Shown here: piece by piece, positions 1-10,914 of the stretch
Position numbering within the stretch: position 1 is the stretch's first letter
How the letters are laid out: every line of letters begins with the position of its first letter
Position numbers and translations under genes: made by a program
Assembly: GCF_000820845.2 (NCBI RefSeq)
Contig: NZ_CBXV010000008.1
Location: 189,001-253,000 of the forward strand
Direction of reading: 5' to 3'
Length of the DNA stretch: 64,000 nt
Source: Pyrinomonas methylaliphatogenes
GTDB taxonomy: Bacteria > Acidobacteriota > Blastocatellia > Pyrinomonadales > Pyrinomonadaceae
Notes under the pieces: generated by a model
Seen by the model: only the letters and a program-made list of their open reading frames with translations
Database searches by the model: none
What the model was told of the DNA's origin: nothing

Positions 1-198
1 GATGCCCATCAAGGAGAGCTTGTTCCCCACCTCCAGACGCACGTCGTCGCAAAATATCGTGTAGACGAGCTCCAATTTTCCGCTTTTGCTCTGCTTCACG
101 CCCTTCTCCACCGAAAGATCTTCTGGCGCCGCCGAATCCCCGCCTCCGTCAGATAAGAGGCTAGACTCGAAACTCCCGGTTGCACGGTGAACCCTCAT
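1..198 (-). CDS. Unknown protein, N-terminal fragment cut by the window edge (DUF6941-like)
   Basis: An open frame runs leftward from an ATG at 198 off the left end of the window, giving about 66 residues. The first 40 are low-complexity and acidic/basic (SLLSDGGGDSAAPEDLS). They are followed by KLELVYTIFCDDVRLEVGNK and LSLMGI. The 'IFCDDVR...GNKLSLMGI' stretch resembles the start of small bacterial proteins of the DUF6941 type, which open with a buried 'CD' strand and a 'GK..l.GI' turn. That likeness is from memory and the function of the family is unknown. A GTG at 225 is in frame and could be the true start. A GGAAG lies only 0-4 bases before the ATG, so the start is not settled. Confidence 0.5.
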   Translation of the reverse strand, partial: MRVHRATGSFESSLLSDGGGDSAAPEDLSVEKGVKQSKSGKLELVYTIFCDDVRLEVGNKLSLMGI

Positions 199-300
199 CT
201 TCCGCAGGTTATTCCATACTAACACCGAAACTTCTGGACGGGTATCGCGATTCACAGGTTCCATGCAAGCGGGCCGGAAAGCGGCGCGCAAGTTCTCGCG

Positions 301-2361
<2,061 letters not shown>

Positions 2362-2446
2362 CTAGTCGCACGACTCCGAAAGCCGCGCTCGTTTTCCCTC
2401 ATCGCCCGCAGAAGCAGCGAAGCCAAGTAAAGCGCCGGCCCGCTTT

Positions 2447-2950
2447 TCAAGCCTCATCCGCCGATGGCCCATAGACCGAAGGCACTGGGATGCCGTTCAG
2501 ACGTAGGTAGACGCCGAGCTGCGCGCGATGGTGGATCAGGTGATTGAAGACCATGCGGCGCAGCACGGCAAAGCGCGGCGCGGTGAAGAGCGTCTGCTCT
2601 CCAGCGCGCAGCGCCCACGCCTTCGCCAGCTCTTCATCGCTTGCCGCCGCGATCGCCCGGCGCGCCGCTTCGACGTTCTGTTCGAACAGTTTCAAAAGCT
2701 CCTCGCGCGAAGCGACCTCGGGCGCGCGCACTGTTTTCCCGTCGGGACCGATCACGTCGAACGCATCCGTTTCGATGACCACTCGGGCCCAACTCGGGAT
2801 ATTGGCGACGTGCGTCGCTAGCGCGCCCATGGTCATGGACTTTTCGTGCGGTCTCCAATCGAACCGGTCGTCGGGCACGCGCTCCAAAGTGCGGCGCGTG
2901 CTCGCCACTTCTTGCTCGAATTCCGGCAGAAAAAGTTCACTGATCGTCAT
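2447..2950 (-). CDS. DinB-family (DUF664-like) protein
   Basis: The 167-residue protein fits the DinB/YfiT four-helix-bundle family, thought to be metal-dependent thiol transferases or hydrolases. The pattern seen is FEQEVASTRRTLERVPDDRFDWRPHEKS near the start, an internal LATHVANIP histidine, and the C-terminal FNHLIHHRAQLGVYLRLNGIPVP. The three histidines of HEKS/LATHV/HHRAQ would bind the metal. Its ATG lies inside the 3' end of the M20 peptidase gene (14-bp overlap), so the two are translationally coupled and probably made from one mRNA. The substrate cannot be read from the sequence. Confidence 0.85.
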   Translation of the reverse strand: MTISELFLPEFEQEVASTRRTLERVPDDRFDWRPHEKSMTMGALATHVANIPSWARVVIETDAFDVIGPDGKTVRAPEVASREELLKLFEQNVEAARRAIAAASDEELAKAWALRAGEQTLFTAPRFAVLRRMVFNHLIHHRAQLGVYLRLNGIPVPSVYGPSADEA

Positions 2951-4391
2951 CTCTCGCTCCTTTCGCGGCGATGGCTTGCCCGCGCGGTAGATTCAAGGCG
3001 TTTTTGCTCTCGCCCTGAAAGTTCGCCTCTTCGGCCAAGCGTCCGAGTTGATGAATGACGCGACCGAAATATTTGATGCCTTGGATGAAATCTTCCAACC
3101 GTATGTTCTCATCCGGTCCGTGCGGATTCGATCCCTCGTAACCGATGCCGAACGAAACGACCGGCGTCGGCGGTTCGACGGCTCCGCATAACGCGCCTAC
3201 AGGGCCGCTCGCCGGATCGAGCGGATAGATGATCGGCTCCGTGCCGTAAACTTCGTTCGCCGATGCGACGGCAGCGCGCGCGACCAGAGAGCGCGCCGAC
3301 GATTTCGCCACCGGCGCGCGCGCCAGCACCGAGATCTCGATGTCGTCGAACCCGCGCCGGTCCAGATGTTCGCGCAACAGCCTGAGGACGAGTTCGGGCG
3401 TAAGATTCGGCACGAGCCGAAAATCGACGCGCGCCGCCGCCGTCCCCGGCAAAGCCGTCCGCGGCCCGGTCTCCGTATGCCCCGTCTGGATGGCGCAGAT
3501 CGTGCAGGTTGGTCCAAAGACCAGCTCGCGCACAAGTTCCGAACCGGAAAGACCGCGCGCCCAACTTTCGATGCGGAACTCGCGCTTGAGCCCCTCCTCA
3601 TCCAGCTCGACCGAAGCGAGCAGGCGCAAATCCTCTTCGTCGAGCGGAGCGACATGTCGCATGTAATCGTCCACCGTGATCTTGCCGTCGGGAGAAAGAA
3701 GGGTCGCCAGCGCGTGGACCAGCCGCCACGCCGGATTGGGCACGATCCCGCCCCACTTCGAGTGTATGTCGGTGCGCGCGCCATGCGCTCTGAGCTCGAC
3801 GAACGCGATGCCTTTAAACCCCAAACTGATCACCAAACGACCGCGTTCGTCTATGTAGCCATCATCCCAGATCGCGCCATGAGCGCGCAGCAAATCTGCA
3901 TGCTCGGTCGCAAACTGGTAGAGGCTCGGGCTGCCCAACGCATCCTCGCCTTCGACAATGTAGCGAAGGCAGAACGGGAGTTTGCCGAAGCTCTTCTGGT
4001 AGGCTTCGATGGCAGCTAGGCGCGCGACCAGATCGCCTTTGCTGTTGGCCGCGCCGCGCGCGTAGAGCTTGTTGCCGATGACCTGCGCGGCGAATGGTCC
4101 AGAGGTCCACTCGGTGAGCGATCCGACCGGTTGCACGTCGTAATGGCCGTAGATGAGAAAGCAATGCGAACCGGCGCCGAACTCGGCATAGATGATCGGA
4201 TAACCGCTCCCCAGACGGAAAAGGCGCGTGCCGCCGCCGGCGCGCTGCATCATCTGCTCGACCGTTTCGGCGACGGCGCGCATCCCCGTGCCGCGCGCGG
4301 CGACCGACGGCATGCGACACAGCGCTTGCAGCCGCTCGATGAAGCTCTGCGCGTTGCGTTCAACGTAACGGTCGAATCGCGTAAAACTCAT
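2937..4391 (-). CDS. M20-family peptidase (dipeptidase-like metallohydrolase)
   Basis: The protein has 484 residues, the size of M20 dipeptidases. The metal-binding pattern is visible: FLIYGHYDVQP (first metal His and catalytic Asp), then ARGAANSKGDL (bridging Asp replaced by Asn in the usual 'G..DdKG' turn) and IVEGEDALGSPSL (catalytic Glu; EGE rather than the usual EGEEE). The dimerisation lid occupies roughly residues 205-360. The bridging-metal position normally reads 'GA.DDKG' and here reads 'GAANSKG', so metal binding may differ from the textbook enzyme. It is the upstream partner of the overlapping DinB-like gene. It is probably cytoplasmic, as no signal peptide is present. Confidence 0.88.
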   Translation of the reverse strand: MSFTRFDRYVERNAQSFIERLQALCRMPSVAARGTGMRAVAETVEQMMQRAGGGTRLFRLGSGYPIIYAEFGAGSHCFLIYGHYDVQPVGSLTEWTSGPFAAQVIGNKLYARGAANSKGDLVARLAAIEAYQKSFGKLPFCLRYIVEGEDALGSPSLYQFATEHADLLRAHGAIWDDGYIDERGRLVISLGFKGIAFVELRAHGARTDIHSKWGGIVPNPAWRLVHALATLLSPDGKITVDDYMRHVAPLDEEDLRLLASVELDEEGLKREFRIESWARGLSGSELVRELVFGPTCTICAIQTGHTETGPRTALPGTAAARVDFRLVPNLTPELVLRLLREHLDRRGFDDIEISVLARAPVAKSSARSLVARAAVASANEVYGTEPIIYPLDPASGPVGALCGAVEPPTPVVSFGIGYEGSNPHGPDENIRLEDFIQGIKYFGRVIHQLGRLAEEANFQGESKNALNLPRGQAIAAKGARDDDQ

Positions 4392-4452
4392 CCTTCGGTT
4401 CGCCCTTCCCCGCGTGAAGGTTCAAAGCCCCAAAACTCGATGTCGTTCATCC

Positions 4453-5211
4453 TCAAGAGAGATCTTTCGCGCAATAGAGCAGATACCGCGGGCGCTCCGC
4501 GTCGCGCAAGAATCCGGCGCAGACGAGGCCGGCGGCGAAGGCTTCGGCAAATTCCGCGCGCACGCGCCGTTGCTCGCGGCGGGCCGCGTCGGCATCTCGG
4601 CGCACGAGCGCGCTCCAATCGGGCGGGATAACGATCTCGGCAGCTGGCTGCGCTCGCGGCGTTGGATCTTCGCCGCGCTGCGCGCGCTCGACTCGCGCCG
4701 AATCCAGCTCCCATTCGGCAAAGAGCCGATCGCTATCGATGCCGCCACGCTCGGGCATATTGTAATCCGTTCCGTAAAAATTGACGGCATAGGTGCGCAC
4801 GATCGCGCCGAGACGATTGAGGTTGAAGTGGGCGTTGCGCGCCTGCATCGGATCCCACGTCCATTTGATGAAGCGCACGCCTTCGCTGAGCGCCCGCTCG
4901 CGTTGCGCCCATTTGAGCTGCGCGCCGATGCCGCGATTCTGATAGTCGCGATGCACGGCCATCATGTGAGAATAGCCGATGATCTCCGCGCCGCGCCGCG
5001 CCACCAGATGGTGAACGAATCCCACTAAAAGATCGCCAGCAAACGCGCCGAGCGTCCAACCGCCAGCGTATCTGGAGACGATCAGGTGTCTGCGCGGCGA
5101 GACTTCAAGATCGGGCAAGCCGAAAACCTCGCGTTGCAATTCGATGCAACGATCGAACTCCTCGATCGTCGCGCATTCGCGGATGACGATCTCCGTCTGC
5201 GCTCGATTCAT
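4453..5211 (-). CDS. GNAT-fold protein of the COG3375 type
   Basis: A 252-residue protein starting at MNRAQTEIVIRECATIEEFD. The acetyl-CoA-binding stretch is HRDYQNRGIGAQLKWAQRER (motif A, Q/R-x-x-G-x-G) and is followed by IKWTWDPMQARNAHFNLNRL. The latter, with the NFYGTDY element, is typical of the uncharacterised COG3375 acetyltransferases. The C-terminal 70 residues are an alpha/beta extension rich in Arg and Ala. The frame stays open further upstream, but that N-terminus looks unlike the family. GGTAGGG directly precedes the ATG at 5211, so I chose this start. The substrate is unknown. Confidence 0.85.
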   Translation of the reverse strand: MNRAQTEIVIRECATIEEFDRCIELQREVFGLPDLEVSPRRHLIVSRYAGGWTLGAFAGDLLVGFVHHLVARRGAEIIGYSHMMAVHRDYQNRGIGAQLKWAQRERALSEGVRFIKWTWDPMQARNAHFNLNRLGAIVRTYAVNFYGTDYNMPERGGIDSDRLFAEWELDSARVERAQRGEDPTPRAQPAAEIVIPPDWSALVRRDADAARREQRRVRAEFAEAFAAGLVCAGFLRDAERPRYLLYCAKDLS

Positions 5212-5344
5212 CCCTACCATTTCCCCAAAACGATGTGCCACCGCATAAGCTAGCCGATCCTTACGCCTTCGCGCAACAAGCGCCATCGATCGACCGAGGG
5301 CGCCCCGATCGCGATTCGACCTTACAGAGTGGATCTTTCTCCGG

Positions 5345-5475
5345 GCGCGAGGAGCGATCTTATGCAAGGCTGGTCCAGATCATTATTGTTAACGACCTTT
5401 ACCCCAAGCGCGAGGAGCGATCGTTCCACGTGAACGATTCGGTCGCCGATGTCTCCTAAGCGCGAGGAGCGGCCG
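5345..5475. repeat. Three copies of a 15-nt intergenic repeat
   Basis: The 15-mer GCGCGAGGAGCGATC occurs at 5345-5359 and 5408-5422. A third, diverged copy (GCGCGAGGAGCGGCC) lies at 5460-5474. Offsets are 63 and 52 bp. All three sit in the 272-bp space between the acetyltransferase start and the chemoreceptor-fusion stop. No open frame or promoter explains them. Confidence 0.75.
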
Positions 5476-5483
5476 CAGGAAGC

Positions 5484-8400
5484 TTATGCTGGACCTGACG
5501 ACTTCCTCGCCAACCAAATCTTTTGCGGCCTGATCGCCGGCGCGACCAAATGCAATTCCAACCCTTCGACGTAAGGCTGCTGCACGACCGCCATATGTCG
5601 GTGCGCGAGGAATACGGCCAGCGCCTCTTCGGCAATCAAGCGCTGTAAGCGCGCATAGATCTGCGCGCGTTCGGCGTAGCTGATCGTACACCGCGCCCTT
5701 TCCGATAGTTCATCCACCTCCGGCACGCGCGCCATCCGCCCAACGCTCGAGTGGCGATTGGCAGAGTGAAATAGAAGGTAGGTGAAATTATCTGGATCCG
5801 CGTAATCAGCGTACCAACTGACCTCGATGAACTGCGCGCGCCCTTCCAAAGCCGCGTTTATGATCTCGGCGATCTCGGCGACGCGCACCCTAGCTTCAAT
5901 CCCTATGGCCGCCAAAGATTCGCAGATGAACTGGCCCGCCCTCTCGCAAATCGATTGCTCGGCGACGGAGCGCCACAACTCGACCTTCAAGCCGGAGCGA
6001 TATCCGGCCTCTGCGAGCAGCTTGCGCGCAAGTTTCGGATCGTAAGGGATGCCGGACCACCCGGCGTCATGTCCGATCAGGCCGGGCGGGATCGGTCCGA
6101 CGGCTGGCACGGCCATCTCGCCGTAAGATTCGCGGACGAAACGCTCGCGATCGATCGCATGCGCGATGGCGCGACGAACGCGCACGTCATTGAACGGCGG
6201 CTGTTCGGCATCGAAGGCGAGAAATTGCGTGTGCAGTTGAGCGCCGACGGAGATGCCTGAACGCCACTGTGCATCTTCGGCCAGACGCGCCAGCCTTTGG
6301 GCCGAACTCTCGCGCACGAAATCGAGTTCGCCACGTTTGAGGCGTTCGATTAAGGTCTCGCCGCTTTCGTTGTACTGCACAGTCACGCGATCGACGTATG
6401 GCTCGGTCTCGCGCCAGTAAAGATCGAATCTCTCCAGTTCGACGCGCCCCGTCTCCGCATCATAGGAGAGCAAGCGAAATGGTCCAGTGCCGATCGGATG
6501 GCGTGCGAACCGCGCCCCGCCGTCCTCTTCGATCTCTTCGCGTGGGACGATCGCGGCGAAACGCCGGCAGAGCGTCTGCAAGAAGAAAGCCAGCGGTTCC
6601 GTCAACTCGAGTTCGACGGTCCAGTCATCGAGCGCGCGCGCGCCGATCAACTCGTCCGTTTCGCCGCGGGCGTATTCCGGCGCGCCGACTAGGTTCATAA
6701 AGATCAACGAGCCCACGCGCGAGTGGCGAAGCGTCCGCTGAATCGAATAGACCACATCATGAGCCGTCATTACGCGACCGTTGTGAAAACGCACGCCGCG
6801 CCGCAGATTGAAGACGTAAACTCTGCCGTTGGCCGCGATCCGCCAACTTTCGGCGAGAACGGGCTTGACTTCTGCGTTCTTCCCCGTTTCGACCAAGCAC
6901 TCCAGCATCAGACTCAGAAGATCAGCGCGCGCGAGCGTCGTCGCCTCGAGCACATCGAGCGAAGGGATGAGCGTCTGCAGACCGTAGCGCAAGTGTCCGC
7001 CGCGCCGCGGCGTCGGCACGCGGAATTGCTTGACCGCGGCGCGCAGCGAGTTCGCTTCATAACCAAGAAGGCTCGATGTGTAATTGATCTGAACGATCGA
7101 AGCTTGATTGTTGCGCACCGATTCGTGGATGACCTCCATCGCGCGCAGAATATCTTCCGTCCCACGATGCTGCTCATCGGCAGCGTAGCCGATCTGATCG
7201 ATCAGCTCGGTCAAACGCTCCATCGCCTGCGCGACCTGTTTGGAACTATCCGCCTGCTCTTGCATCGCCCGCTGGACCTGTCCGGTGAGCAGGGCCATCT
7301 GCGTGGCGCGCTGTCCGATCTGCTGGGCCGTCGCCGCCTGTTCCGAGGTGGCGCGTTCGATCTCCTGCGCGCGCCGACGGACCTTGGCGACCAGTTCCGT
7401 CACCTGACGCGATTCGACAGCCTGCGTGCCAGCAGCCTCAGCGATCTGGCGGATCGCTCTGGCCGATTCCGCCGTCAAGCGGCTGATCTCGTTGAGCGAA
7501 CGCGCAGCGCGCTCGGCCAAACGCAAACCCTGATCGGCCAACTGGCGATTGGCATCCGCCTGGGCCATCGCGACGGCGACCGATTCGCGCACGCCCTTGA
7601 TCAATTGATTGATCTCCTCGGTCGAGCGCGCCGTCCGTTCCGAAAGCTCCTTGATCTCTTCAGCGACGACGGCGAAGCCGCGACCTTGCGGACCAGCTTG
7701 GGCGGCGAGGATGCGCGCGTTCAACGCCAGCAAGTTCGTGCGATCGGCGATCTCGTCGATCACGCGCGTGATCGCGCCGATGCGCTCCGAAGCTGCCCCC
7801 AACGCCGCGATCGTCTCAGCCGTCTCCTCGACGCTGCGGCGCGTCGTGCGCATCGACTCCGCCGTTTCGATGACGACCGCCGATCCCTGCTCAGCCGAAC
7901 GCTGCACCTCTTCGGCCAGCGCCGCCGCTTCGCCGGCAGCTTGATCGACGCGCTGCGTCGAATCGTCGATGGCGCGCATCGAACGCTCGGCCTCATCGGT
8001 CGCCTGCGCGAGCGACTCGGTCGCCGTGGCGACGTTGCGGACCGAAGCGGCCATCTCCTCGATCGATGAGGCCGTCTCTTCGACGAAAGAGGCGAGCGCA
8101 TCAGAGTTGGCCGACGCCTCATCGATCGAAGCGGCCATCTCCAAAATGGAGGTCGAAGTCGTCTGGGCCAAGTGCGATAGCGCGTTTACCGCCTCGGCGA
8201 TCGACGCCGCCGAAGCGCTGATCTGCGTGATCGCGCTGACGGTCGAATCGACCGATGCCGCCTCATCGCTTACAGCCGCAGCCAGTTGGCGTCCGCCTTC
8301 GAGCACGCGCGTCGCCACATCCTCGATGGATTCGGCGGCTTGTTGCAAGCTGTTAACCATGCGGCGGATGCGGCGCGCGAGCGCGATCAACTCCATCAAC

Positions 8401-8567
8401 GCCAACCTCTCTCCGGCGCGAAGCCGCGCGCTTTCAAGATCTAAAGCGATATCGGCGGTTAGATCGCCCGCAGCCAAGGCCATCGCCACGCGGCCCAACA
8501 GGCTCATCTCATCCCTGGTCCTTTTGGCGCCCTTCGTGCGCTCTATCTCTCTTTCTTCGACGCCCAT
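5484..8567 (-). CDS. Soluble methyl-accepting chemotaxis protein fused to a family 5 solute-binding domain
   Basis: The 1027-residue protein joins two families seldom seen in one chain. Residues about 20-90 are HAMP-like helices, and 90-500 are an MCP signalling coiled coil with the hairpin tip around residue 286 ([16 protein letters not shown], then [18 protein letters not shown]). From about residue 514 the chain is an SBP_bac_5/DppA-like oligopeptide-binding domain: LAESW...[54 protein letters not shown]. No signal peptide or membrane segment is present, so the binding domain should be cytoplasmic. The tip differs from E. coli Tsr at E385 (here Leu), R388 (Gln) and E391 (Pro), residues important for trimer contacts and CheA/CheW coupling. 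The start is supported by GGGAGAAAG before the ATG. No other che genes are nearby. Confidence 0.9.
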   Translation of the reverse strand: MGVEEREIERTKGAKRTRDEMSLLGRVAMALAAGDLTADIALDLESARLRAGERLALMELIALARRIRRMVNSLQQAAESIEDVATRVLEGGRQLAAAVSDEAASVDSTVSAITQISASAASIAEAVNALSHLAQTTSTSILEMAASIDEASANSDALASFVEETASSIEEMAASVRNVATATESLAQATDEAERSMRAIDDSTQRVDQAAGEAAALAEEVQRSAEQGSAVVIETAESMRTTRRSVEETAETIAALGAASERIGAITRVIDEIADRTNLLALNARILAAQAGPQGRGFAVVAEEIKELSERTARSTEEINQLIKGVRESVAVAMAQADANRQLADQGLRLAERAARSLNEISRLTAESARAIRQIAEAAGTQAVESRQVTELVAKVRRRAQEIERATSEQAATAQQIGQRATQMALLTGQVQRAMQEQADSSKQVAQAMERLTELIDQIGYAADEQHRGTEDILRAMEVIHESVRNNQASIVQINYTSSLLGYEANSLRAAVKQFRVPTPRRGGHLRYGLQTLIPSLDVLEATTLARADLLSLMLECLVETGKNAEVKPVLAESWRIAANGRVYVFNLRRGVRFHNGRVMTAHDVVYSIQRTLRHSRVGSLIFMNLVGAPEYARGETDELIGARALDDWTVELELTEPLAFFLQTLCRRFAAIVPREEIEEDGGARFARHPIGTGPFRLLSYDAETGRVELERFDLYWRETEPYVDRVTVQYNESGETLIERLKRGELDFVRESSAQRLARLAEDAQWRSGISVGAQLHTQFLAFDAEQPPFNDVRVRRAIAHAIDRERFVRESYGEMAVPAVGPIPPGLIGHDAGWSGIPYDPKLARKLLAEAGYRSGLKVELWRSVAEQSICERAGQFICESLAAIGIEARVRVAEIAEIINAALEGRAQFIEVSWYADYADPDNFTYLLFHSANRHSSVGRMARVPEVDELSERARCTISYAERAQIYARLQRLIAEEALAVFLAHRHMAVVQQPYVEGLELHLVAPAIRPQKIWLARKSSGPA

Positions 8568-8828
8568 CTTTCTCCCACGTCACGTTTCATGATCAGGCTC
8601 TCCTCACAAACCACACGGCGGCTTTTGACGCTGAGTGTAGACAAAGCTCAAAAAGGAGCGAATTCCGCCACCGCTAGGTTTGCCGCGTGCATCATAACAC
8701 AGCCCTTCGCCACCTGTGCGACCCAATTTTCACCACAGATGATGCTGGCAGAAGCGTCTCTGCGATTCCTCAATCAGCCTCGATTGCGCTATGATTGAGC
8801 GCGGGCCGCGGACGGGAGCCCGTTTCAC

Positions 8829-10241
8829 ATGAACGGTCAGCTTGGCGAATACCCGCTCGCCGAACTCATTCGCGAAATCTCAGACGAAAGTTTGTCGGGC
8901 GCCTTGCGTTTGCGGCGCGCGCGCGCGCGCGCGGCCCTTTACTTCGATCACGGCGATCTGGTCCATGTGGCGACGAATCTGCGCCCGTTACGCCTAATTG
9001 AATGCCTTCGCCGGTGGCGCGCAATCTCCGCAGAGACGCTCGCGCGTTTCGCCGCACTTCCCGACCTCGAACTGGGAGCTGCGCTCCTATCGCATGGCGT
9101 GATCGGAGCCGAAGAACTGAAGTCGTTGCGCGCCCGTCAAATGCTGGAATCGCTGCCTCCGCTGCTCCTTTGGACCGATGGCGAATGGGAATTCGACCCG
9201 CGCGTGCGCGTGGCCGAAGAACTGCGCTCGGCAACGGATATTAGATCACTGCTCGTCGAAAGCGCGCGGCGCCTTCCTGCCGCCTTCATCGCCTCGCGAC
9301 TCATTGACGATGAACTCCTCGCGCCAACGGGCTCGCCACTCATCCTCGATCTAAAGCCGACCGAAGCCTTCATCCTGTCGCGCCTTGACGCCCCGCTGAA
9401 ACTGGGCGAACTGCTTTCGATCAGCGGCCTTCCCGAAGACGAAGCGCGCCGAGCCGTCTACGCATTGATGTTGGCGGGTCTCATTCGACGCGCCGCAGAC
9501 AAACGCGCGCTCGCGCCGCAAGGGCCGCCGACGCAAAGAAGAGAGGCGGCGCCCACGCAAGATCAGGAGCGCGACGAACGGGCGGAGATCGCCGAGCTTC
9601 TTGCGCGCGCCGAGGCGGCGGACTTTTACCAGACGCTCGGCGTCAGTCGACAAGCGACGCCGCAGCAGATCAAAACCGCTTACTACGCGCTCGCCAAACG
9701 CTTTCATCCCGACCGTTTCTCGCGCGCGTTGGATGCAGAAACCCGTTCGCGCATCGAATCAGCTTTCGCCCGAATCACCCAGGCTTACGAGACGTTGAAC
9801 GATAGCGCGGCGCGTGCCGCCTACGACCTCAAGCTCGCATCGCCAACTTCTGCGCCGACTGGACCGCACCAACCGGACGCGGAAGAGTTTTACGAACGCG
9901 GCCTCGCCGCGCTACGGGCAGGCGAGATAGAGAGGGCCGCGGCGGAGTTTTCCGAGGCGGTGAAGCTCTCGCCGCATGAAGCCCGCTATCGGGCCGCGCT
10001 CGGACGCGCCCTGATGGGCGAACGCAGCAGACGCCGCCAAGCCGAGGCCGAATTGCAGATGGCCATCAAGCTCGACGGGAGCAATGTTGATTACCGCGTC
10101 TGGCTCGCCGAGCTTTACCGTTCGGTTGGGCTTTATCGTCGCGCCTTGCAAGAGTTGGAACATGCGTTATCGTTCGATGCGCGGCACGCGGAAGCCCAAC
10201 GTCTGTTTCGCGAAATAAGCGGCGCGGTGAAATCGTCATGA
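8829..10241 (+). CDS. PATAN (DUF4388) - J domain - TPR protein
   Basis: A 470-residue, three-part protein. Residues 1-100 are a PATAN/DUF4388 domain (GQLGEYPLAELIREISDESL, then ALYFDHGDLVHV), a module usually tied to bacterial signalling and gliding/pilus systems. About residues 173-222 look like a winged-helix repeat. Residues 263-330 are a J domain with the essential HPD at 294-296, so it should stimulate a DnaK ATPase. The C-terminal 120 residues form three TPR-like helices pairs (FYERGLAALRAGEIERAAAE and similar). It is the first gene of a plus-strand operon with the HD-GYP gene 57 bp downstream. The client or partner is unknown. Confidence 0.88.
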   Translation: MNGQLGEYPLAELIREISDESLSGALRLRRARARAALYFDHGDLVHVATNLRPLRLIECLRRWRAISAETLARFAALPDLELGAALLSHGVIGAEELKSLRARQMLESLPPLLLWTDGEWEFDPRVRVAEELRSATDIRSLLVESARRLPAAFIASRLIDDELLAPTGSPLILDLKPTEAFILSRLDAPLKLGELLSISGLPEDEARRAVYALMLAGLIRRAADKRALAPQGPPTQRREAAPTQDQERDERAEIAELLARAEAADFYQTLGVSRQATPQQIKTAYYALAKRFHPDRFSRALDAETRSRIESAFARITQAYETLNDSAARAAYDLKLASPTSAPTGPHQPDAEEFYERGLAALRAGEIERAAAEFSEAVKLSPHEARYRAALGRALMGERSRRRQAEAELQMAIKLDGSNVDYRVWLAELYRSVGLYRRALQELEHALSFDARHAEAQRLFREISGAVKSS

Positions 10242-10298
10242 GTGGGCCAGCGCGGCATCGATTCGTTCTGCCGATTTATCAAAGTTAAGATCGGAGTC

Positions 10299-10895
10299 AT
10301 GAGTAAGGGACACAAACAGGATGTGCGTCACGAGGCGGCGCTTCATGAAGAGTGGGCCAGAATCGCGGCAGAGACGGACCGCTTCGAGGCCTACGAACGG
10401 GCACACGCGACACGCATCGCCAAATTGGTTGACGAACTCGCCAAGCTCTTCCACCTGCCGTTTCTCGATCGCGCCTCCTTACGGATCGCGGCTCTACTCC
10501 ATGACGTAGGCGAGGCGGCGATGAACCGCTCCTACATCCGCCGAGCTGGACCGCTCACCGAAGATGAGCGGCTCGATCTAGCGCGCCATCCTGTGATAGG
10601 TGAACAAGAAGCGGCGCGGCTCGAAGTGGATGTGGGCGCACAATTGATCATCCGCTGGCATCATGAATGGTGGAACGGGATGGGTTACCCAGATGGCCTT
10701 TGCCGTAGCGAGATCCCGCTTCCCGCGCGCATCCTGCGCGTCGCCGATGCCTACGCGGCGCTCACCGAAACACGCCCTTACCGCTCCGCGCTGAGCGCGG
10801 ATGAAGCGCGCCGCCATCTGGCGAAGATGAGCGGCGTAGAGTTCGATCCCGAAGTCGTCACGGCTTTTCTTGGACTCGAGATCTCGCTCGACTAG
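10299..10895 (+). CDS. Small HD-GYP domain protein (putative c-di-GMP phosphodiesterase)
   Basis: The 198-residue protein is essentially a bare HD-GYP domain. Visible motifs are LLHDVG (H68, D69), HPVIG, the WHHEWWNGMGYPDG stretch (H121, H122 and GYP 129-131) and the C-terminal ILRVADAYAALTETRPYR. These are the metal ligands and GYP signature of enzymes that open c-di-GMP. The usual Lys after HD.G (LHDIGK) is Glu here, so activity is not certain. I chose ATG 10299 over an in-frame GTG at 10242 because CGGAG precedes it and the extra 19 residues look unstructured. It lies between the PATAN-J gene and the methyltransferase-like gene. Confidence 0.87.
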   Translation: MSKGHKQDVRHEAALHEEWARIAAETDRFEAYERAHATRIAKLVDELAKLFHLPFLDRASLRIAALLHDVGEAAMNRSYIRRAGPLTEDERLDLARHPVIGEQEAARLEVDVGAQLIIRWHHEWWNGMGYPDGLCRSEIPLPARILRVADAYAALTETRPYRSALSADEARRHLAKMSGVEFDPEVVTAFLGLEISLD

Positions 10896-10914
10896 ATCGA
10901 GCGTTGCAGACAAG

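Noticed and set aside
6723-8069. Open frame of 448 codons opposite the chemoreceptor fusion
   Set aside because: It is the mirror frame of a GC-rich gene with biased codons. The translation is a low-complexity mix of Arg, Leu and Asp, with no domain, while the opposite strand shows clear MCP motifs.
8690-8795. Divergent promoters between the chemoreceptor fusion and the PATAN-J gene
   Set aside because: TATGAT-like -10 boxes exist on both strands (8691-8696 minus, 8790-8795 plus), but neither has a usable -35 at 16-18 bp.
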